Origin: Sulfuritalea sp.
GTDB taxonomy: Bacteria > Pseudomonadota > Gammaproteobacteria > Burkholderiales > Rhodocyclaceae
NCBI GenBank assembly: GCA_016716965.1
Contig: JADJUP010000002.1
Span: 88,167 to 152,166 of the forward strand
Length of the DNA stretch: 64,000 bases
Direction: 5' to 3'
A program made the position numbers and the translations under genes. Position 1 is the first letter of the stretch. Every line of letters begins with the position of its first letter. Shown piece by piece: positions 26,617 through 35,610 of this stretch. A model generated the notes under the pieces. It made no database searches, was not told the origin of the DNA, and saw only the letters and a list, made by a program, of their open reading frames with translations.

Positions 26617-28451
26617 TGTGCGGCATCCTGCTCGCCGTCGGCGACGCCTTCCGTTCTGACTTCGACGCCGCGCTGGCGGGCCTCAAGTCGCGCGGACCGG
26701 ATGCACGCGAAGTGCTGGCCCACGGCTCCGCCCTGCTCGGCCACGCGCGGCTGGCGGTGATCGACATCGACGGCGGCCGCCAGCCGATGACCGCGGCCGA
26801 CGGTCGCTACGCCATGGTCTACAACGGCGAGATCTACAACTTCGCCGCGCTGCGCCGCGAACTCGAAGCCGCCGGCCGCGCCTTCGCCACGCGATCCGAC
26901 AGCGAGGTGCTGCTGGCGGGCTACCTGCACTGGGGCGAAGCGGTGCTGGCAAGGCTCGACGGCATGTTCGCCTTCGCCATCCACGACCGCGCAGATGGCA
27001 GCGTCTTCCTCGCCCGAGACCGGCTCGGCATCAAGCCGCTGTTCTGGGGCGAGCATGGCGGCGGCTTGGTGGCAGCTTCGACGCTGGCGCCCTTCTTCGC
27101 GCTCACGGCATTCCCGAGAAAGCTCGACGCCGAAGGCCTGCGCGACTACCTCGCCTTCCAGACACCGCTGGCGCCGCACACGCTGGTCAAGGACATCCAT
27201 GCCCTGCCGCCCGGCGCCTGCCTGACGTGGAACGCAGTTGCCGGCGGCAGCGTACGCCAGTGGTGGACCATCCCCGACGCCAGCGAGGCGGCGCCCGAGC
27301 ACGAAGCGCTGGTCGCCGAAACCGACGTCCTGCTGGCGCAGGCGGTCAAGGATCAGCTGGTGGCCGACGTGCCGCTGGGCGCCTTCCTTTCCGGCGGCAT
27401 CGACAGCAGCCTCATCGTGCATTACATGGCGCAGGTCGGGGCGCGGCCGCTGAAGACCTTCAGCGTGCGCTTCGCCGAGGCCGGCTTCGACGAAAGCCCC
27501 GCGGCGCGCGCGGTGGCCGAGCGCTACGGCACCGAGCACCACGTGCTCGACGCGCCGCAGCTCGGCGCCGACACGCTGGCCACGGCGCTGGCCGACCTCG
27601 ACCAGCCGCTGGCCGATCCGGCCTACATCCCGACCTGGGCGCTGTCGCGCCTGACGCGCCAGCATGTCACCGTGGCGCTCTCGGGCGACGGCGGCGACGA
27701 ACTGTTCGGCGGCTATCCGCGCTTCCTCGACACTGCCGACCGCCATCCCGACAGCGCGGCGAAACGCGCGCTGCGCGCCCTGCTGCGCGCCGGCCTGGCG
27801 CCGGCCAGCCTGACCCGGCGCGCACTGGCCGGCGCCGACCTGCTGCTCTACCGCCGCGTCGAACTCGGCGACTACCCGGGCAGCCGCAAGGACCTGCGCG
27901 CGTATCTCGCCCCCGACGTCGCGCGCGCCGCGCATCCCGAATCCACGCTGCAGCTCTGGCGCGAGCTCGCGGCGCGCCATGGCGACTACGACCGCGGCGC
28001 GCTGCTGCGTGCCGACCTGTGGACCTACCTGTCCGAAAACTGCCTGGCCAAGACCGACCGCGCCAGCATGGCCCACGGCCTCGAAGTACGCGTGCCTCTG
28101 CTGGCCAACGCGTTGCAGGAACGCATGCTCAAGCTCCCCGCCGGCGTGCATTTCGATGCAGGCGGCGGCAAGGCGATCCTGCGCGCGCTGGCGCGCAAAC
28201 ACCTGCCCGACGCGGTCTGGAACCGCAAGAAGCACGGCTTTTCGGTGCCGCTGCGGACCAACTTCGCCGGCCCCTGGCGCGACTGGTGCGCGGCGCAAGT
28301 GGCGGGGGCTAAAATGCGCGCTCCCTGGCTCGATGCCGGCGCCATCGAGGCGCTCTGGCGCGAGGCGGGGCGGGGCGAGGGCAACGTCCGCCTGTTCTAC
28401 ACCTTCGCCGTACTGCTGGCCTGGCTCGAAACGCACCCGCTGGACGCCTGA
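26616..28451 (+). CDS. asnB: Asparagine synthase (glutamine-hydrolysing) in the polysaccharide cluster
   Basis: A 611-residue amidotransferase. The catalytic Cys2 follows the ATG directly (MCGILLAVGDAF), the glutaminase domain has MVYNGEIYNF and RDRLGIKPLFW, and the synthetase domain has the PP-loop FLSGGIDSSL and VALSGDGGDELFGGYPRF. The start was set by the Cys2 requirement; the ATG at 26616 overlaps the preceding stop. Free asparagine synthesis is possible, but AsnB-like enzymes in surface polysaccharide loci often amidate sugar acids such as uronic acids, which I consider more likely here. Confidence 0.93.
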   Translation: MCGILLAVGDAFRSDFDAALAGLKSRGPDAREVLAHGSALLGHARLAVIDIDGGRQPMTAADGRYAMVYNGEIYNFAALRRELEAAGRAFATRSDSEVLLAGYLHWGEAVLARLDGMFAFAIHDRADGSVFLARDRLGIKPLFWGEHGGGLVAASTLAPFFALTAFPRKLDAEGLRDYLAFQTPLAPHTLVKDIHALPPGACLTWNAVAGGSVRQWWTIPDASEAAPEHEALVAETDVLLAQAVKDQLVADVPLGAFLSGGIDSSLIVHYMAQVGARPLKTFSVRFAEAGFDESPAARAVAERYGTEHHVLDAPQLGADTLATALADLDQPLADPAYIPTWALSRLTRQHVTVALSGDGGDELFGGYPRFLDTADRHPDSAAKRALRALLRAGLAPASLTRRALAGADLLLYRRVELGDYPGSRKDLRAYLAPDVARAAHPESTLQLWRELAARHGDYDRGALLRADLWTYLSENCLAKTDRASMAHGLEVRVPLLANALQERMLKLPAGVHFDAGGGKAILRALARKHLPDAVWNRKKHGFSVPLRTNFAGPWRDWCAAQVAGAKMRAPWLDAGAIEALWREAGRGEGNVRLFYTFAVLLAWLETHPLDA

Positions 28452-28452
28452 T

Positions 28453-29013
28453 GTGAACTTTCTCAAGCACCTCCTCTTTGTCGTGCAACAGCGCCGCGCC
28501 GGCAACCGGGTGTCCTTCTCCGCCTACATCAAGGGCCACGACGGCATCCAGCTCGGCCACGGGTGCAAGATCCAGGCCGATGCCTCGGTGGATGCCACGC
28601 GCAGCCCCGGCGTGCGCTTCGGCGACAAGGTCGAGATCAACCGCTATGCCTACGTGCAGGGCGGCAACGGCGGCGTGCGCATTGCCGACCGGGTGCGGGT
28701 CAACAACTTCGCCATCATCAACGGCAGCGGCGGCGTCGACATCGGCGAGGACACGCTGATCGGCCCCGGCGTGCAGATCATTTCCTACCAGCACCGCTAC
28801 GCGCGCGGCGCGACGATACAGTCGCAGCCGGTGATCGCCGCGCCGATACGCATCGGGCGCGACGTCTGGCTCGGCGCCAATGCGGTCATCATGGCCGGCG
28901 TCAGCATCGGCGACGGTGCCGTGGTCGCCGCCGGCGCCGTGGTGCGCGAGGACGTTCCGGAGTTCACAGTGGTTGCCGGCGTGCCGGCCACGGTGCGCAA
29001 GGCGCGGACATGA
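28453..29013 (+). CDS. Left-handed beta-helix acyltransferase (hexapeptide repeat), first of two
   Basis: A 186-residue hexapeptide-repeat acyltransferase. It begins NFLKHLLFVVQQRRAGNRVS from the GTG at 28453, two bases after the asnB stop. Repeats run from about residue 35 to 170 (for example VRIADRVRVNNFAI, VDIGEDTLIGPGV, IRIGRDVWLGANAVIMAGV), and the conserved tail AGAVVREDVPEFTVVAGVPA is present. Likely O- or N-acetylation of a sugar in the O-unit. The second copy starts as this one stops (ATGA overlap). Confidence 0.9.
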   Translation: MNFLKHLLFVVQQRRAGNRVSFSAYIKGHDGIQLGHGCKIQADASVDATRSPGVRFGDKVEINRYAYVQGGNGGVRIADRVRVNNFAIINGSGGVDIGEDTLIGPGVQIISYQHRYARGATIQSQPVIAAPIRIGRDVWLGANAVIMAGVSIGDGAVVAAGAVVREDVPEFTVVAGVPATVRKART

Positions 29014-29609
29014 AGCTCTGGTTCAGTCTGGTCTGGTTCGCCCTGCTCGCCCGGCTGCGCGGAAATTCGACGATATCGCTCGGCGCGCACATCAAGCACC
29101 CGCGCAATGTCCGCCTCGGCCGCGGCTGCAAGATACGCGCCGGTTGCGTGATCGATGCCCCGGACGACCTGGCCTGCGTCATCCTCGGCGACGGGGTGGA
29201 CCTCAATCGCGGTGTCTACCTCGGCGCCTTCGGCCGGCTGGAAATCGGCGACCGCACTTCGATAAACCGCAACGCCGCAATCGACGCGCGCGGCACGGTG
29301 ACCATCGGCAGGGACGTCCTGATCGGGCCGCGCGCCCACGTGATCGCCTACCGCCACGTGTTTTCCTCGCGCGAACAACCGATCAACACCCAGGGCATGG
29401 TGTCGGGCAACGTCACCATCGAGGATGACGTCTGGATCGGAGCCGGCGCCATCGTGCTCGAAGGCATCGTCATCGGCCACGGTTCGGTGGTCGGCGCCGG
29501 TGCCGTGGTGACCGCCTCCTGCGCGCCCTATTCCATCCTGGCCGGCGTTCCGGCGCGCGTCATCGGTTCGCGCGGCGGCGACTCGGCCGCGCCGCCGGTA
29601 GCGCCGTGA
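29010..29609 (+). CDS. Left-handed beta-helix acyltransferase, second of two
   Basis: A 199-residue relative of the preceding gene. It starts MKLWFSLVWFALLARLRGNS, a hydrophobic amphipathic segment, followed by hexapeptide repeats (VRLGRGCKIRAGCVI, LEIGDRTSINRNAAI, VTIGRDVLIGPRAHVI, VTIEDDVWIGAGAIVLEG) and the family end AGAVVTASCAPYSILAGVPA. Together with its neighbour it looks like an old tandem duplication, since order and spacing of the repeats match. The stop overlaps the next gene's GTG. Confidence 0.9.
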   Translation: MKLWFSLVWFALLARLRGNSTISLGAHIKHPRNVRLGRGCKIRAGCVIDAPDDLACVILGDGVDLNRGVYLGAFGRLEIGDRTSINRNAAIDARGTVTIGRDVLIGPRAHVIAYRHVFSSREQPINTQGMVSGNVTIEDDVWIGAGAIVLEGIVIGHGSVVGAGAVVTASCAPYSILAGVPARVIGSRGGDSAAPPVAP

Positions 29610-30586
29610 GCGGAGCGCCGCGCAGCGTCATCACCCATGACGGCGCGAAAACCTTCATCCCGCTCGCCGCGCATTTCCGCAAGCTCGGCTACGACGTGCG
29701 CCGCAGCGACGACAGCGCCGCACCGCCCGACCCGCGCCGGATCGTCGCCCACTTCGCCTGCTTCTACGCCACGCTGAAGTCCCCGCTGCAGTCCCTGCGC
29801 CGCTTTCGCGCGCTACGGGCGCAGGGCGTGCCGGTACTGACCTGGAATCGCGACGCGCCGCATTACCTGAACCAGCCGCGCTGGCGCCTGAGCTTGCAGG
29901 AAGCCCTGCGCCCCTTCGATTTCTACGCCAGCCACAGCACCATCGACGGTCGGCGCTTCGGCGCGGAGAACTTCTACCTGGGCAACGCCGCCGAAACCGA
30001 TAGCTACTTCGTCGACGCTTCGGCGGCGACCTGGCGCCGGTTCCGCGAGGCCAGCCACTACCAGTACGACCTGTCCTTCTTCGGTGCGATGGATGGTGCG
30101 CGCGCCAAGGAAATGCGTCCGCGCCAGGAGTTCTTCGCCGCGCTGGGCGAACGCCTCGCCGGCAAGGGCCTGCACGTCCTGATCCGCGAAGCCGCCGGCA
30201 TGAGCGCGGCGGAGCAGGTCGCACTGATCCAGGCCAGCCGCATCAACCTCAACTTCGGCGCCTCCTGCGACTTCAACGCGCCGGTCGCCTCCGGCCTGCC
30301 CGAGCGCTGCTACGGCATCCCGGCCAGCGGCGGCTTCCTGCTCTGCGACAAGCGCAGCCACTCGCGCGACGACTTCAGCCCGGGCGAGAACTGGGCCGAG
30401 TTCGACGGGCTGGACGACTGCGTCGCCAAAATCGAGCACTGGCTGGCCAATTTCGACGCAGCACGCGACCTGGCCGAGCGCTGCCACGCGCACGTCATGG
30501 CATGCCATACCTACGTGCACCGCGCCGCCACGCTGCGCGACAGGCTGCTGGCTTGGCATGCCCGACGGGGGCAGGCTTGCCTCTAG
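29606..30586 (+). CDS. CgeB-like glycosyltransferase (GT group 1 variant)
   Basis: A 326-residue protein resembling the CgeB/DUF3880 type of GT-B glycosyltransferase. Visible segments are FIPLAAHFRKLGYDVRRSDD, VPVLTWNRDAPHYLNQPRW, LSFFGAMDGARAKEMRPRQE, and the C-terminal SGLPERCYGIPASGGFLLCD that corresponds to the donor site of this group. The GTG at 29606 overlaps the acyltransferase stop. Assignment is from domain feel rather than a strict motif, so function within the locus (sugar transfer) is an inference. Confidence 0.75.
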   Translation: MSGAPRSVITHDGAKTFIPLAAHFRKLGYDVRRSDDSAAPPDPRRIVAHFACFYATLKSPLQSLRRFRALRAQGVPVLTWNRDAPHYLNQPRWRLSLQEALRPFDFYASHSTIDGRRFGAENFYLGNAAETDSYFVDASAATWRRFREASHYQYDLSFFGAMDGARAKEMRPRQEFFAALGERLAGKGLHVLIREAAGMSAAEQVALIQASRINLNFGASCDFNAPVASGLPERCYGIPASGGFLLCDKRSHSRDDFSPGENWAEFDGLDDCVAKIEHWLANFDAARDLAERCHAHVMACHTYVHRAATLRDRLLAWHARRGQACL

Positions 30587-30617
30587 CGCCGCCTCTTCCG
30601 CGCCGGGACGGCGGCCG

Positions 30618-31907
30618 ATGAACCCGGCGCTGCCTGCGCTGTCCTGGTTCTGGCAGGCCTGGCTGGCCGCGATCGTCTTCGTCTTTCCGATTCCGCACAC
30701 CATCGCGCTGCGCAACCTGCTGCTGCTGGTCGGCCTGGCGGCGCTGCTCGCCACCTGGCGCGGCGCGGCGCGGCCGCGGCTGCCGCCGCTGCTGAAACCG
30801 GCGGCGTGGGCGCTGGCGGCGACCACGGCCTGGCTCGTCCTGCATTCCCTCGCCGTGGCGCCAGCGCCGACCCTTGCGCTGGACAACCTGCGCGGCGACT
30901 GGATCGTACCCTTGCTGACCGCCGCACTCGCGGCCTGGGCGGCGACACAGCTTCCACGAGAGCGGGCAGCGCAAGCGGTAACGCTCGCGCTGGCGGCACA
31001 CATGGCCTGGCTGCTGGGCTGGCAGTTGCATTTGTGGCTGGTCTCTGGCGCGTGGCCGTTCAAGGCAACACCATTCGCTGCCTATGATTACCAGGGTACG
31101 CTCAACAGCTTCTTTTTCTCCCTGCTGGTGGCGGATCGCTTGGCGTGGCTGCTTGACAAAAACTCGCCGCTGGCGCTCGGTCAGCGTTTCGGCTGGACTC
31201 TGCTGCTGCTATCGCTGGTCTCCGACCTTGCCCTGCAATCGCGCAATAGCACCGCCATTACCGTATTGCTGTTGCTGGCGGCAAGCCTTGCCTTGTTGCG
31301 CCCATCGTCGCGCCGGTGGCGCGTCGTCGCGATCGTCACCGGCATGTTCGTGATGGTCGGCTCGGGGTCGCTCAGCTTTGATAGCCGATGGCAAGGCTTG
31401 CGCGAATCCGCTACCGTCGGCTGGTCGTCGCCCAGTTTGCACTGGCAGACCAACGATGCAGCAACGCGACCAGTCACGCCGTCCGGCGCCAGCTTGGAAG
31501 AATCCGCCTACCTCCGTGCCGCCTGGGCACGCCAGGCTTTGCTAGCCATCGCCGAACACCCGCTCGGCCTCGGTTTCGGTCGCGACGCCTTCGGTCGCGC
31601 GATCGAGATGAAATATGGCTACAAGGGCATGGTCAGCAGCCACAGCGGCTGGCTGGATTTCGCGCTGGCTGCCGGGCTTCCCGGTCTGGGCCTGCTGCTG
31701 CTGACGGCGGCGCTGGCGATACGCGGTGGCTGGCGCCAGTTCCGCGAGCGCGGCGACGCCGCCGGGCTGATGTTCGCCTTCCTGGTCGGCGGCTACCTGT
31801 TGCGCTGCCTGCTCGACGGCCACATGTCCGGCTGGCGGCTGGGGCTCTTCGCCTTCCTCTGCGGCGTGCTGATCGCGGCGATGAAGCCCGCGCCACCCAA
31901 GTCGTGA
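30618..31907 (+). CDS. O-antigen ligase/polymerase family membrane protein
   Basis: A 429-residue multi-spanning protein with about ten to twelve hydrophobic segments and a large periplasmic loop (RWQGLRESATVGWSSPSLHW onward). Loop features AAWARQALLAIAEHPLGLGF and SSHSGWLDFALAAGLPGLGL are typical of the WaaL/Wzy superfamily, including the conserved histidine. It either ligates O-antigen to core or polymerises it; sequence alone cannot separate the two. I start at ATG 30618; an in-frame ATG at 30558 would overlap the previous gene. Near residue 80 it encodes LAVAPAPTLA from a dispersed-repeat copy. Confidence 0.85.
   Translation: MNPALPALSWFWQAWLAAIVFVFPIPHTIALRNLLLLVGLAALLATWRGAARPRLPPLLKPAAWALAATTAWLVLHSLAVAPAPTLALDNLRGDWIVPLLTAALAAWAATQLPRERAAQAVTLALAAHMAWLLGWQLHLWLVSGAWPFKATPFAAYDYQGTLNSFFFSLLVADRLAWLLDKNSPLALGQRFGWTLLLLSLVSDLALQSRNSTAITVLLLLAASLALLRPSSRRWRVVAIVTGMFVMVGSGSLSFDSRWQGLRESATVGWSSPSLHWQTNDAATRPVTPSGASLEESAYLRAAWARQALLAIAEHPLGLGFGRDAFGRAIEMKYGYKGMVSSHSGWLDFALAAGLPGLGLLLLTAALAIRGGWRQFRERGDAAGLMFAFLVGGYLLRCLLDGHMSGWRLGLFAFLCGVLIAAMKPAPPKS
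30851..30875 (+). repeat. Dispersed repeat copy inside the O-antigen ligase gene
   Basis: CGCCGTGGCGCCAGCGCCGA then CCCTT encodes AVAPAPTL in frame, the same peptide as in polA. It differs from the consensus at a few positions and could be partly coincidental. Confidence 0.4.
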
Positions 31908-33109
31908 AGCTGGTCCAGATCAACCTGCAGCCGCATTTCGGTGGTGGCGAGGTGTACACCGCCTTCCTTTGCCGCGCGCTGGCGCGACTCGGTGTATCGA
32001 CGCGGCTGCTTACACATCCGCGCGCCGATTTCTGGGGCCGGGTCGACCTGCCTGACGATACCGAGCGCATTGTCGTGGCCGACGGCGCCGCACTGCCCGA
32101 CCTTCTGCCCCCGGGGCCGGTCTGGTTGCTGGCGCACGGACCCCTGCCCGCCGCCCTGCGGCAGCCACATGCCCGCCGCTATCGCACCGCCATCGCCCAC
32201 ATGCCGGTGCAAGGCCGCAATCCCGCCGCCTTTGCCGACCACGATTGCGTCTACGCGGTGTCGAACTGGGTACGCGACGGCCTGCTGGCGAATGGCCTGC
32301 CGGCCTGGGAGGCGCCACTCTACGGCGTCGCCGACGTCGGCCCCCGAAGGGGACGCCTGCCCCCGAAGGGGATTCCCAGGCGCGCAGAGCACCCCGACGC
32401 GCAAAGCGACGGCAAGCGCGGCATTGACGCTACGATCAATCGTACCAGTCGCTACGACTGGGACCGGCGCAAGGGGCGGGATCGTCTTTTCGGCGCAGCC
32501 GAGCCCCTCATCGAATCGATGCGCAGCCACCCGCGCTTCGCGCGGCGCCCCGGCCTGACGCTGGGCATCGTCTCCCGCCTGACACCGATCAAGCAGTTTC
32601 CCTTGCTGTTCTCCCATCTGGCGCCCGTGCTGGCGAAGCGCCCGCACGTCAATCTGGAAATCTTCGGCAGCGGCGGTTATGCCTCGGTACGCGACCTCGA
32701 CCGCGCGCTCGCGGCCCTGGCTCCGGGCCGGGCACGCTTCTGGGGCCAGCAACGGAATGTCGGCGGCATCTACCGGCAACTCGACTACCTGCTCTCCGGC
32801 CTGCCGGAAAAGGAGGCGCTGGGTCTCAACATCATCGAGGCCCAGGCCTGCGGCACGCCGGTGATCGCGGTGCATGCGCCGCCCTTCACCGAAACCGTGA
32901 GCAACGGCTTGACCGGCTTCCTGTATCGCGACCCGCGCGAGGACGCCGGCGCCGACTTCGGCCGCTTGCTGGACGAGTTGCTGGAGGGCAGGCCGCGACC
33001 GAAACCCGAGCTGGCCGAGGGCCACTTGGCGCGCTTTTCCTTCGCTGCCTTCGTCGAACGCCTGCGCCCGGTGGTGGACGACGCCCGGCGTCAGACCAGC
33101 CGCGAATAA
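31904..33109 (+). CDS. Glycosyltransferase family 4 with an inserted repeat-encoded segment
   Basis: A 401-residue GT-B protein starting KLVQINLQPHFGGGEVYTAF from the GTG at 31904, which overlaps the preceding stop. Donor-domain blocks LGIVSRLTPIKQFPLLFSHL, LPEKEALGLNIIEAQACGTP and AVHAPPFTETVSNGLTGF are intact. About residues 145-170, between the two domains, is an odd arginine/proline-rich stretch (VGPRRGRLPPKGIPRRAEHP) encoded by the tandem repeat at 32340-32372. It looks like an in-frame insertion into an otherwise normal enzyme. The gene converges with the next glycosyltransferase, overlapping it by 19 bp. Confidence 0.88.
   Translation: MKLVQINLQPHFGGGEVYTAFLCRALARLGVSTRLLTHPRADFWGRVDLPDDTERIVVADGAALPDLLPPGPVWLLAHGPLPAALRQPHARRYRTAIAHMPVQGRNPAAFADHDCVYAVSNWVRDGLLANGLPAWEAPLYGVADVGPRRGRLPPKGIPRRAEHPDAQSDGKRGIDATINRTSRYDWDRRKGRDRLFGAAEPLIESMRSHPRFARRPGLTLGIVSRLTPIKQFPLLFSHLAPVLAKRPHVNLEIFGSGGYASVRDLDRALAALAPGRARFWGQQRNVGGIYRQLDYLLSGLPEKEALGLNIIEAQACGTPVIAVHAPPFTETVSNGLTGFLYRDPREDAGADFGRLLDELLEGRPRPKPELAEGHLARFSFAAFVERLRPVVDDARRQTSRE
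32340..32372. repeat. Two tandem mini-hairpins inserted in a glycosyltransferase gene
   Basis: GCCCCCGAAGGGGA occurs at 32340-32353 and again at 32359-32372, separated by CGCCT. Each copy can fold as CCCC-GAA-GGGG. The unit sits in frame and codes for an interdomain segment unlike the rest of the enzyme. Confidence 0.8.
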
Positions 33110-34188
33110 AGCGCGACCAGTTGCGCAGCCATGCCGGCGGGGTCGAGTTGCGCGACGCTGGCCCGTGCCGCGTCGCGCATGGCCGGCGCGCGCGCACACA
33201 GATCGTCGAGGCCGGCGGCGATCGCCGATATATCGCGGGCTTCAACCACCACGCCGCTGTCCCGGTCGAGCAGCTCCGCCGCGCCGCAGCTCGTCGTGGT
33301 CAGCACCGGCAGCCCGCAGGCCAGGGCTTCCAGCGCCGCATTGGGCAGGGGGTCGTAGATCGTCGGCAGGGCGAAGACATCGGCCGCGCCGTAAAACGGC
33401 CGCACGTCGTTCTGCGCGCCGAGGAACATCACCCGCCGGTCCACGCCCAGGGTCTGCGCCAGCTTGCGCATCAGGGTTTCCTGCTTGTCGCGGCCGACGA
33501 CCCAGAGTTGCGCGTCCTCGCGCCGCATCTTCGCCAGGGAGCGCAACAGGTCCGGCAGGCCCTTGCGCTCATAGCCCGAGCCGACGAAAAGCATCACCGG
33601 CGTGGCGTCATCGATGCCCGTCTTCGCACGCAGCTTGCGTCCTTCATCCACGCGCAGGCGCGGATGGAAGGATTCGAGGTCGACGCCGTTGTGGATCACG
33701 TGCAGCCTGTCAGGGACAAGGCCGAAGCGGCGCGCAATGTCGTCCCGCACCATGCGCGAGTTGCAGATCACGGCGCGCAGCGAAGGATGGCCGAACATCT
33801 CCGCCTCCGCCCGCAGCGTGTAGCGGTGCCAGGGCGCCAGGCGGTCGCCCGGCTTGCCGCGCAGGGCCAGCCAGGTGGCATGAACGCCGTCGCCGGCGCG
33901 ATAGATGTCGCAGCCCGGAATGCGCTCGTGGCTTTGCAGCAAATCGAAGCGCCGTTCGGCGATCAGGCGCCGCACCGCGCGCGCGAAGCCGGCGTCACGC
34001 CAGGTGCGGCCCAGGTAAAAGGGATCGAGGCGCAGGCCATGCACGCCGCTTGCCGCCTCACCCTGCCATTGGCGCGCGACCATGGTGACATCGACCCCCT
34101 TGGCCGCCAGCGCCCCGAGCGCACGTTCGACGAAGCGCTCGGCGCCGCCGAAGGGCGTGTACTTCTGGCGCACGATGGCAAGCTTCAT
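33091..34188 (-). CDS. Glycosyltransferase family 4 (WaaG-like core glycosyltransferase)
   Basis: A 365-residue GT-B enzyme. It starts KLAIVRQKYTPFGGAERFVE, the form typical of betaproteobacterial LPS-core glucosyltransferases, then VICNSRMVRDDIARRFGL, VMLFVGSGYERKGLPDLLRS and the donor motif DPLPNAALEALACGLPVLTT. Likely role: adds hexose to the heptose region. Its N-terminal 44 codons overlap the extended C-terminus of the upstream heptosyltransferase on the same strand. Confidence 0.93.
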   Translation of the reverse strand: MKLAIVRQKYTPFGGAERFVERALGALAAKGVDVTMVARQWQGEAASGVHGLRLDPFYLGRTWRDAGFARAVRRLIAERRFDLLQSHERIPGCDIYRAGDGVHATWLALRGKPGDRLAPWHRYTLRAEAEMFGHPSLRAVICNSRMVRDDIARRFGLVPDRLHVIHNGVDLESFHPRLRVDEGRKLRAKTGIDDATPVMLFVGSGYERKGLPDLLRSLAKMRREDAQLWVVGRDKQETLMRKLAQTLGVDRRVMFLGAQNDVRPFYGAADVFALPTIYDPLPNAALEALACGLPVLTTTSCGAAELLDRDSGVVVEARDISAIAAGLDDLCARAPAMRDAARASVAQLDPAGMAAQLVALYSRLV

Positions 34189-35311
34189 CGGGGTTCCCGT
34201 ACGGGCGCGGTGTCGCCGACGTCACCAGCAACTCTTCGCAGGCGGCGAGCACCTGCGCCACCGGCAGGGTGGTCAGGCAGTCGCTGACCTTGCTGTCCTC
34301 GCAGCCGGCGCGACCGCAGGGCCGGCAGGCGTGGGTCAGCGAGGCGACGACGCGATTGCCCGCCGCCCCAGGTCCCCATTCGTGATCACCGGAAGGGCCG
34401 AAGATGCCGACGGTGGGCGTGCCCATGGCGGCGGCGATATGCATGGGCGCCGAGTCGACGCCGACGAACAGCCGGGCGCGGGCCGCCAGGGCGGCGAGCT
34501 CCTTGAGCGTAAGCTGTCCTGAGAAATCAACTGTCGGCGCTGGTGGTACGGCGATTTTCCCCCGCGCCGCCTGCACCGCCGCGATCAGCGCCTTCTCGTT
34601 GGCATCCGGCGCCGAACTGAGAACGACGGGAAGGCCCTTTGCCGCGAGCGCATCGCACAGCGCGGCCACGCGCTCCGCCGGCCAGCATTTGAAGGCCCAG
34701 CGCGAGGCCGGGTGCACATGGACGAAGCCGCCGCGAAGCAGGCCGTGCTGCGCCACCAGTGCATCGACGCGCGCCTCGGCGGCGGCGCCCGGCACCATGG
34801 TCACGCGCATGTCCGGCGACGTCACTTCGAGGCCCAGGGCGCGCAAGCTGTCGAGATTGGTATCGACCGTGTGCCGATCCGGGTGCGACTGTGCCGGATA
34901 CAGGTGGGTAAAACTTTTCGCCCAGAAGCCGGGGCGGAACCTAGGCGCCACCGACCAACGCGGCCGCAGCAATCGCACCAGCCAGGCGCCGCGCGTATGC
35001 ACCGAAAGATGCACGATCAGATCGTAGTGTCGCGCGCGCAGCGCGGAGATCAGCTTCAATTCGGCCGCGCTCTGGCGCCCGAGGCCCTGGCGCTTCCAGC
35101 GGCGGTCAATCAGGTGAAGTCGCGACAGCGCCGGATGGCCTTCCAGCATCGGCGCCGTATCCGCATAGACCAGCGCATCCACTTCGCACGCCGGCGCATG
35201 GTGCTTGAGCGCGGAAATCACCGGCGCGGCAAGCAGCACATCACCGTGGTGGCGCAGCTTGATCACCAGCGCGCGGCGCAGGCCGGCGGCGGAAAAGGCG
35301 GGTTTGGGCAT
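34058..35311 (-). CDS. LPS heptosyltransferase III-like (GT9, WaaQ type) with an unusual C-terminal extension
   Basis: A GT9 enzyme of 417 codons adding a core heptose. Motifs are ALVIKLRHHGDVLLAAPVIS, HPASRWAFKCWPAERVAALC and the donor site LFVGVDSAPMHIAAAMGTPT, then GPSGDHEWGP and a CxxCGRxGC cluster near CLTTLPVAQVLAACEELL, where family members normally end. The frame stays open about 55 more codons (arginine-rich) and overlaps the next gene by 131 bp. Either a natural read-through in GC-rich sequence or a frameshift near the end. A dispersed-repeat copy encodes GKIAVPPAPTVDFSG before the donor site. Start ATG 35309-35311. Confidence 0.87.
   Translation of the reverse strand: MPKPAFSAAGLRRALVIKLRHHGDVLLAAPVISALKHHAPACEVDALVYADTAPMLEGHPALSRLHLIDRRWKRQGLGRQSAAELKLISALRARHYDLIVHLSVHTRGAWLVRLLRPRWSVAPRFRPGFWAKSFTHLYPAQSHPDRHTVDTNLDSLRALGLEVTSPDMRVTMVPGAAAEARVDALVAQHGLLRGGFVHVHPASRWAFKCWPAERVAALCDALAAKGLPVVLSSAPDANEKALIAAVQAARGKIAVPPAPTVDFSGQLTLKELAALAARARLFVGVDSAPMHIAAAMGTPTVGIFGPSGDHEWGPGAAGNRVVASLTHACRPCGRAGCEDSKVSDCLTTLPVAQVLAACEELLVTSATPRPYGNPDEACHRAPEVHALRRRRALRRTCARGAGGQGGRCHHGRAPMAG
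34528..34554 (-). repeat. Dispersed repeat copy inside the heptosyltransferase gene
   Basis: In the minus sense this reads ATCGCCGTACCACCAGCGCC then GACAGTTG, close to the intergenic copy at 43223-43250. It encodes IAVPPAPTV in frame, at a surface-loop position before the donor-binding motif. Confidence 0.6.
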
Positions 35312-35415
35312 GGCGACATTCTGCCAGAGCGGGGCCGGCCGGGACTCAGCCATCACATGCAATTTGCTTTCTTGTTGCTTGACCTGATTGGACTTTTCCC
35401 GGAAACTTGCCGCCC

Positions 35416-35610
35416 ATGAGCATTTCCCTCGATCAGATTGAGCGCAAGGTCGACCAGATGGTCGCCATCTGCGCCAGCCTGCGCAATGAAAACCAGGATC
35501 TGCGCGCCCAGGTCGCCTCGCTGGAAGTCGAAAAGGCCGCGCTGGCGAAGAAGATCGAGGTCACCGCCGAACGCCTCGAGGGCCTGCTGGAAAGGCTGCC
35601 CGAAGAATGA
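35416..35610 (+). CDS. Small coiled-coil protein, TIGR02449/ZapB-like
   Basis: A 64-residue protein that is almost wholly coiled coil (ISLDQIERKVDQMVAICASL, then LRNENQDLRAQVASLEVEKA and LERLPEE). It matches the TIGR02449 group of short coiled-coil proteins located just before zapA in many proteobacteria. A role near the Z-ring, by analogy with ZapB, is an inference. The ATG at 35416 is favoured over the in-frame TTG 9 bases earlier. It overlaps zapA by 4 bp. Confidence 0.85.
   Translation: MSISLDQIERKVDQMVAICASLRNENQDLRAQVASLEVEKAALAKKIEVTAERLEGLLERLPEE

Noticed and set aside
32340..32372. Possible CRISPR array (repeated GCCCCCGAAGGGGA)
   Set aside because: Only two units with a 5-bp spacer and no cas genes; it is a hairpin repeat within a gene.
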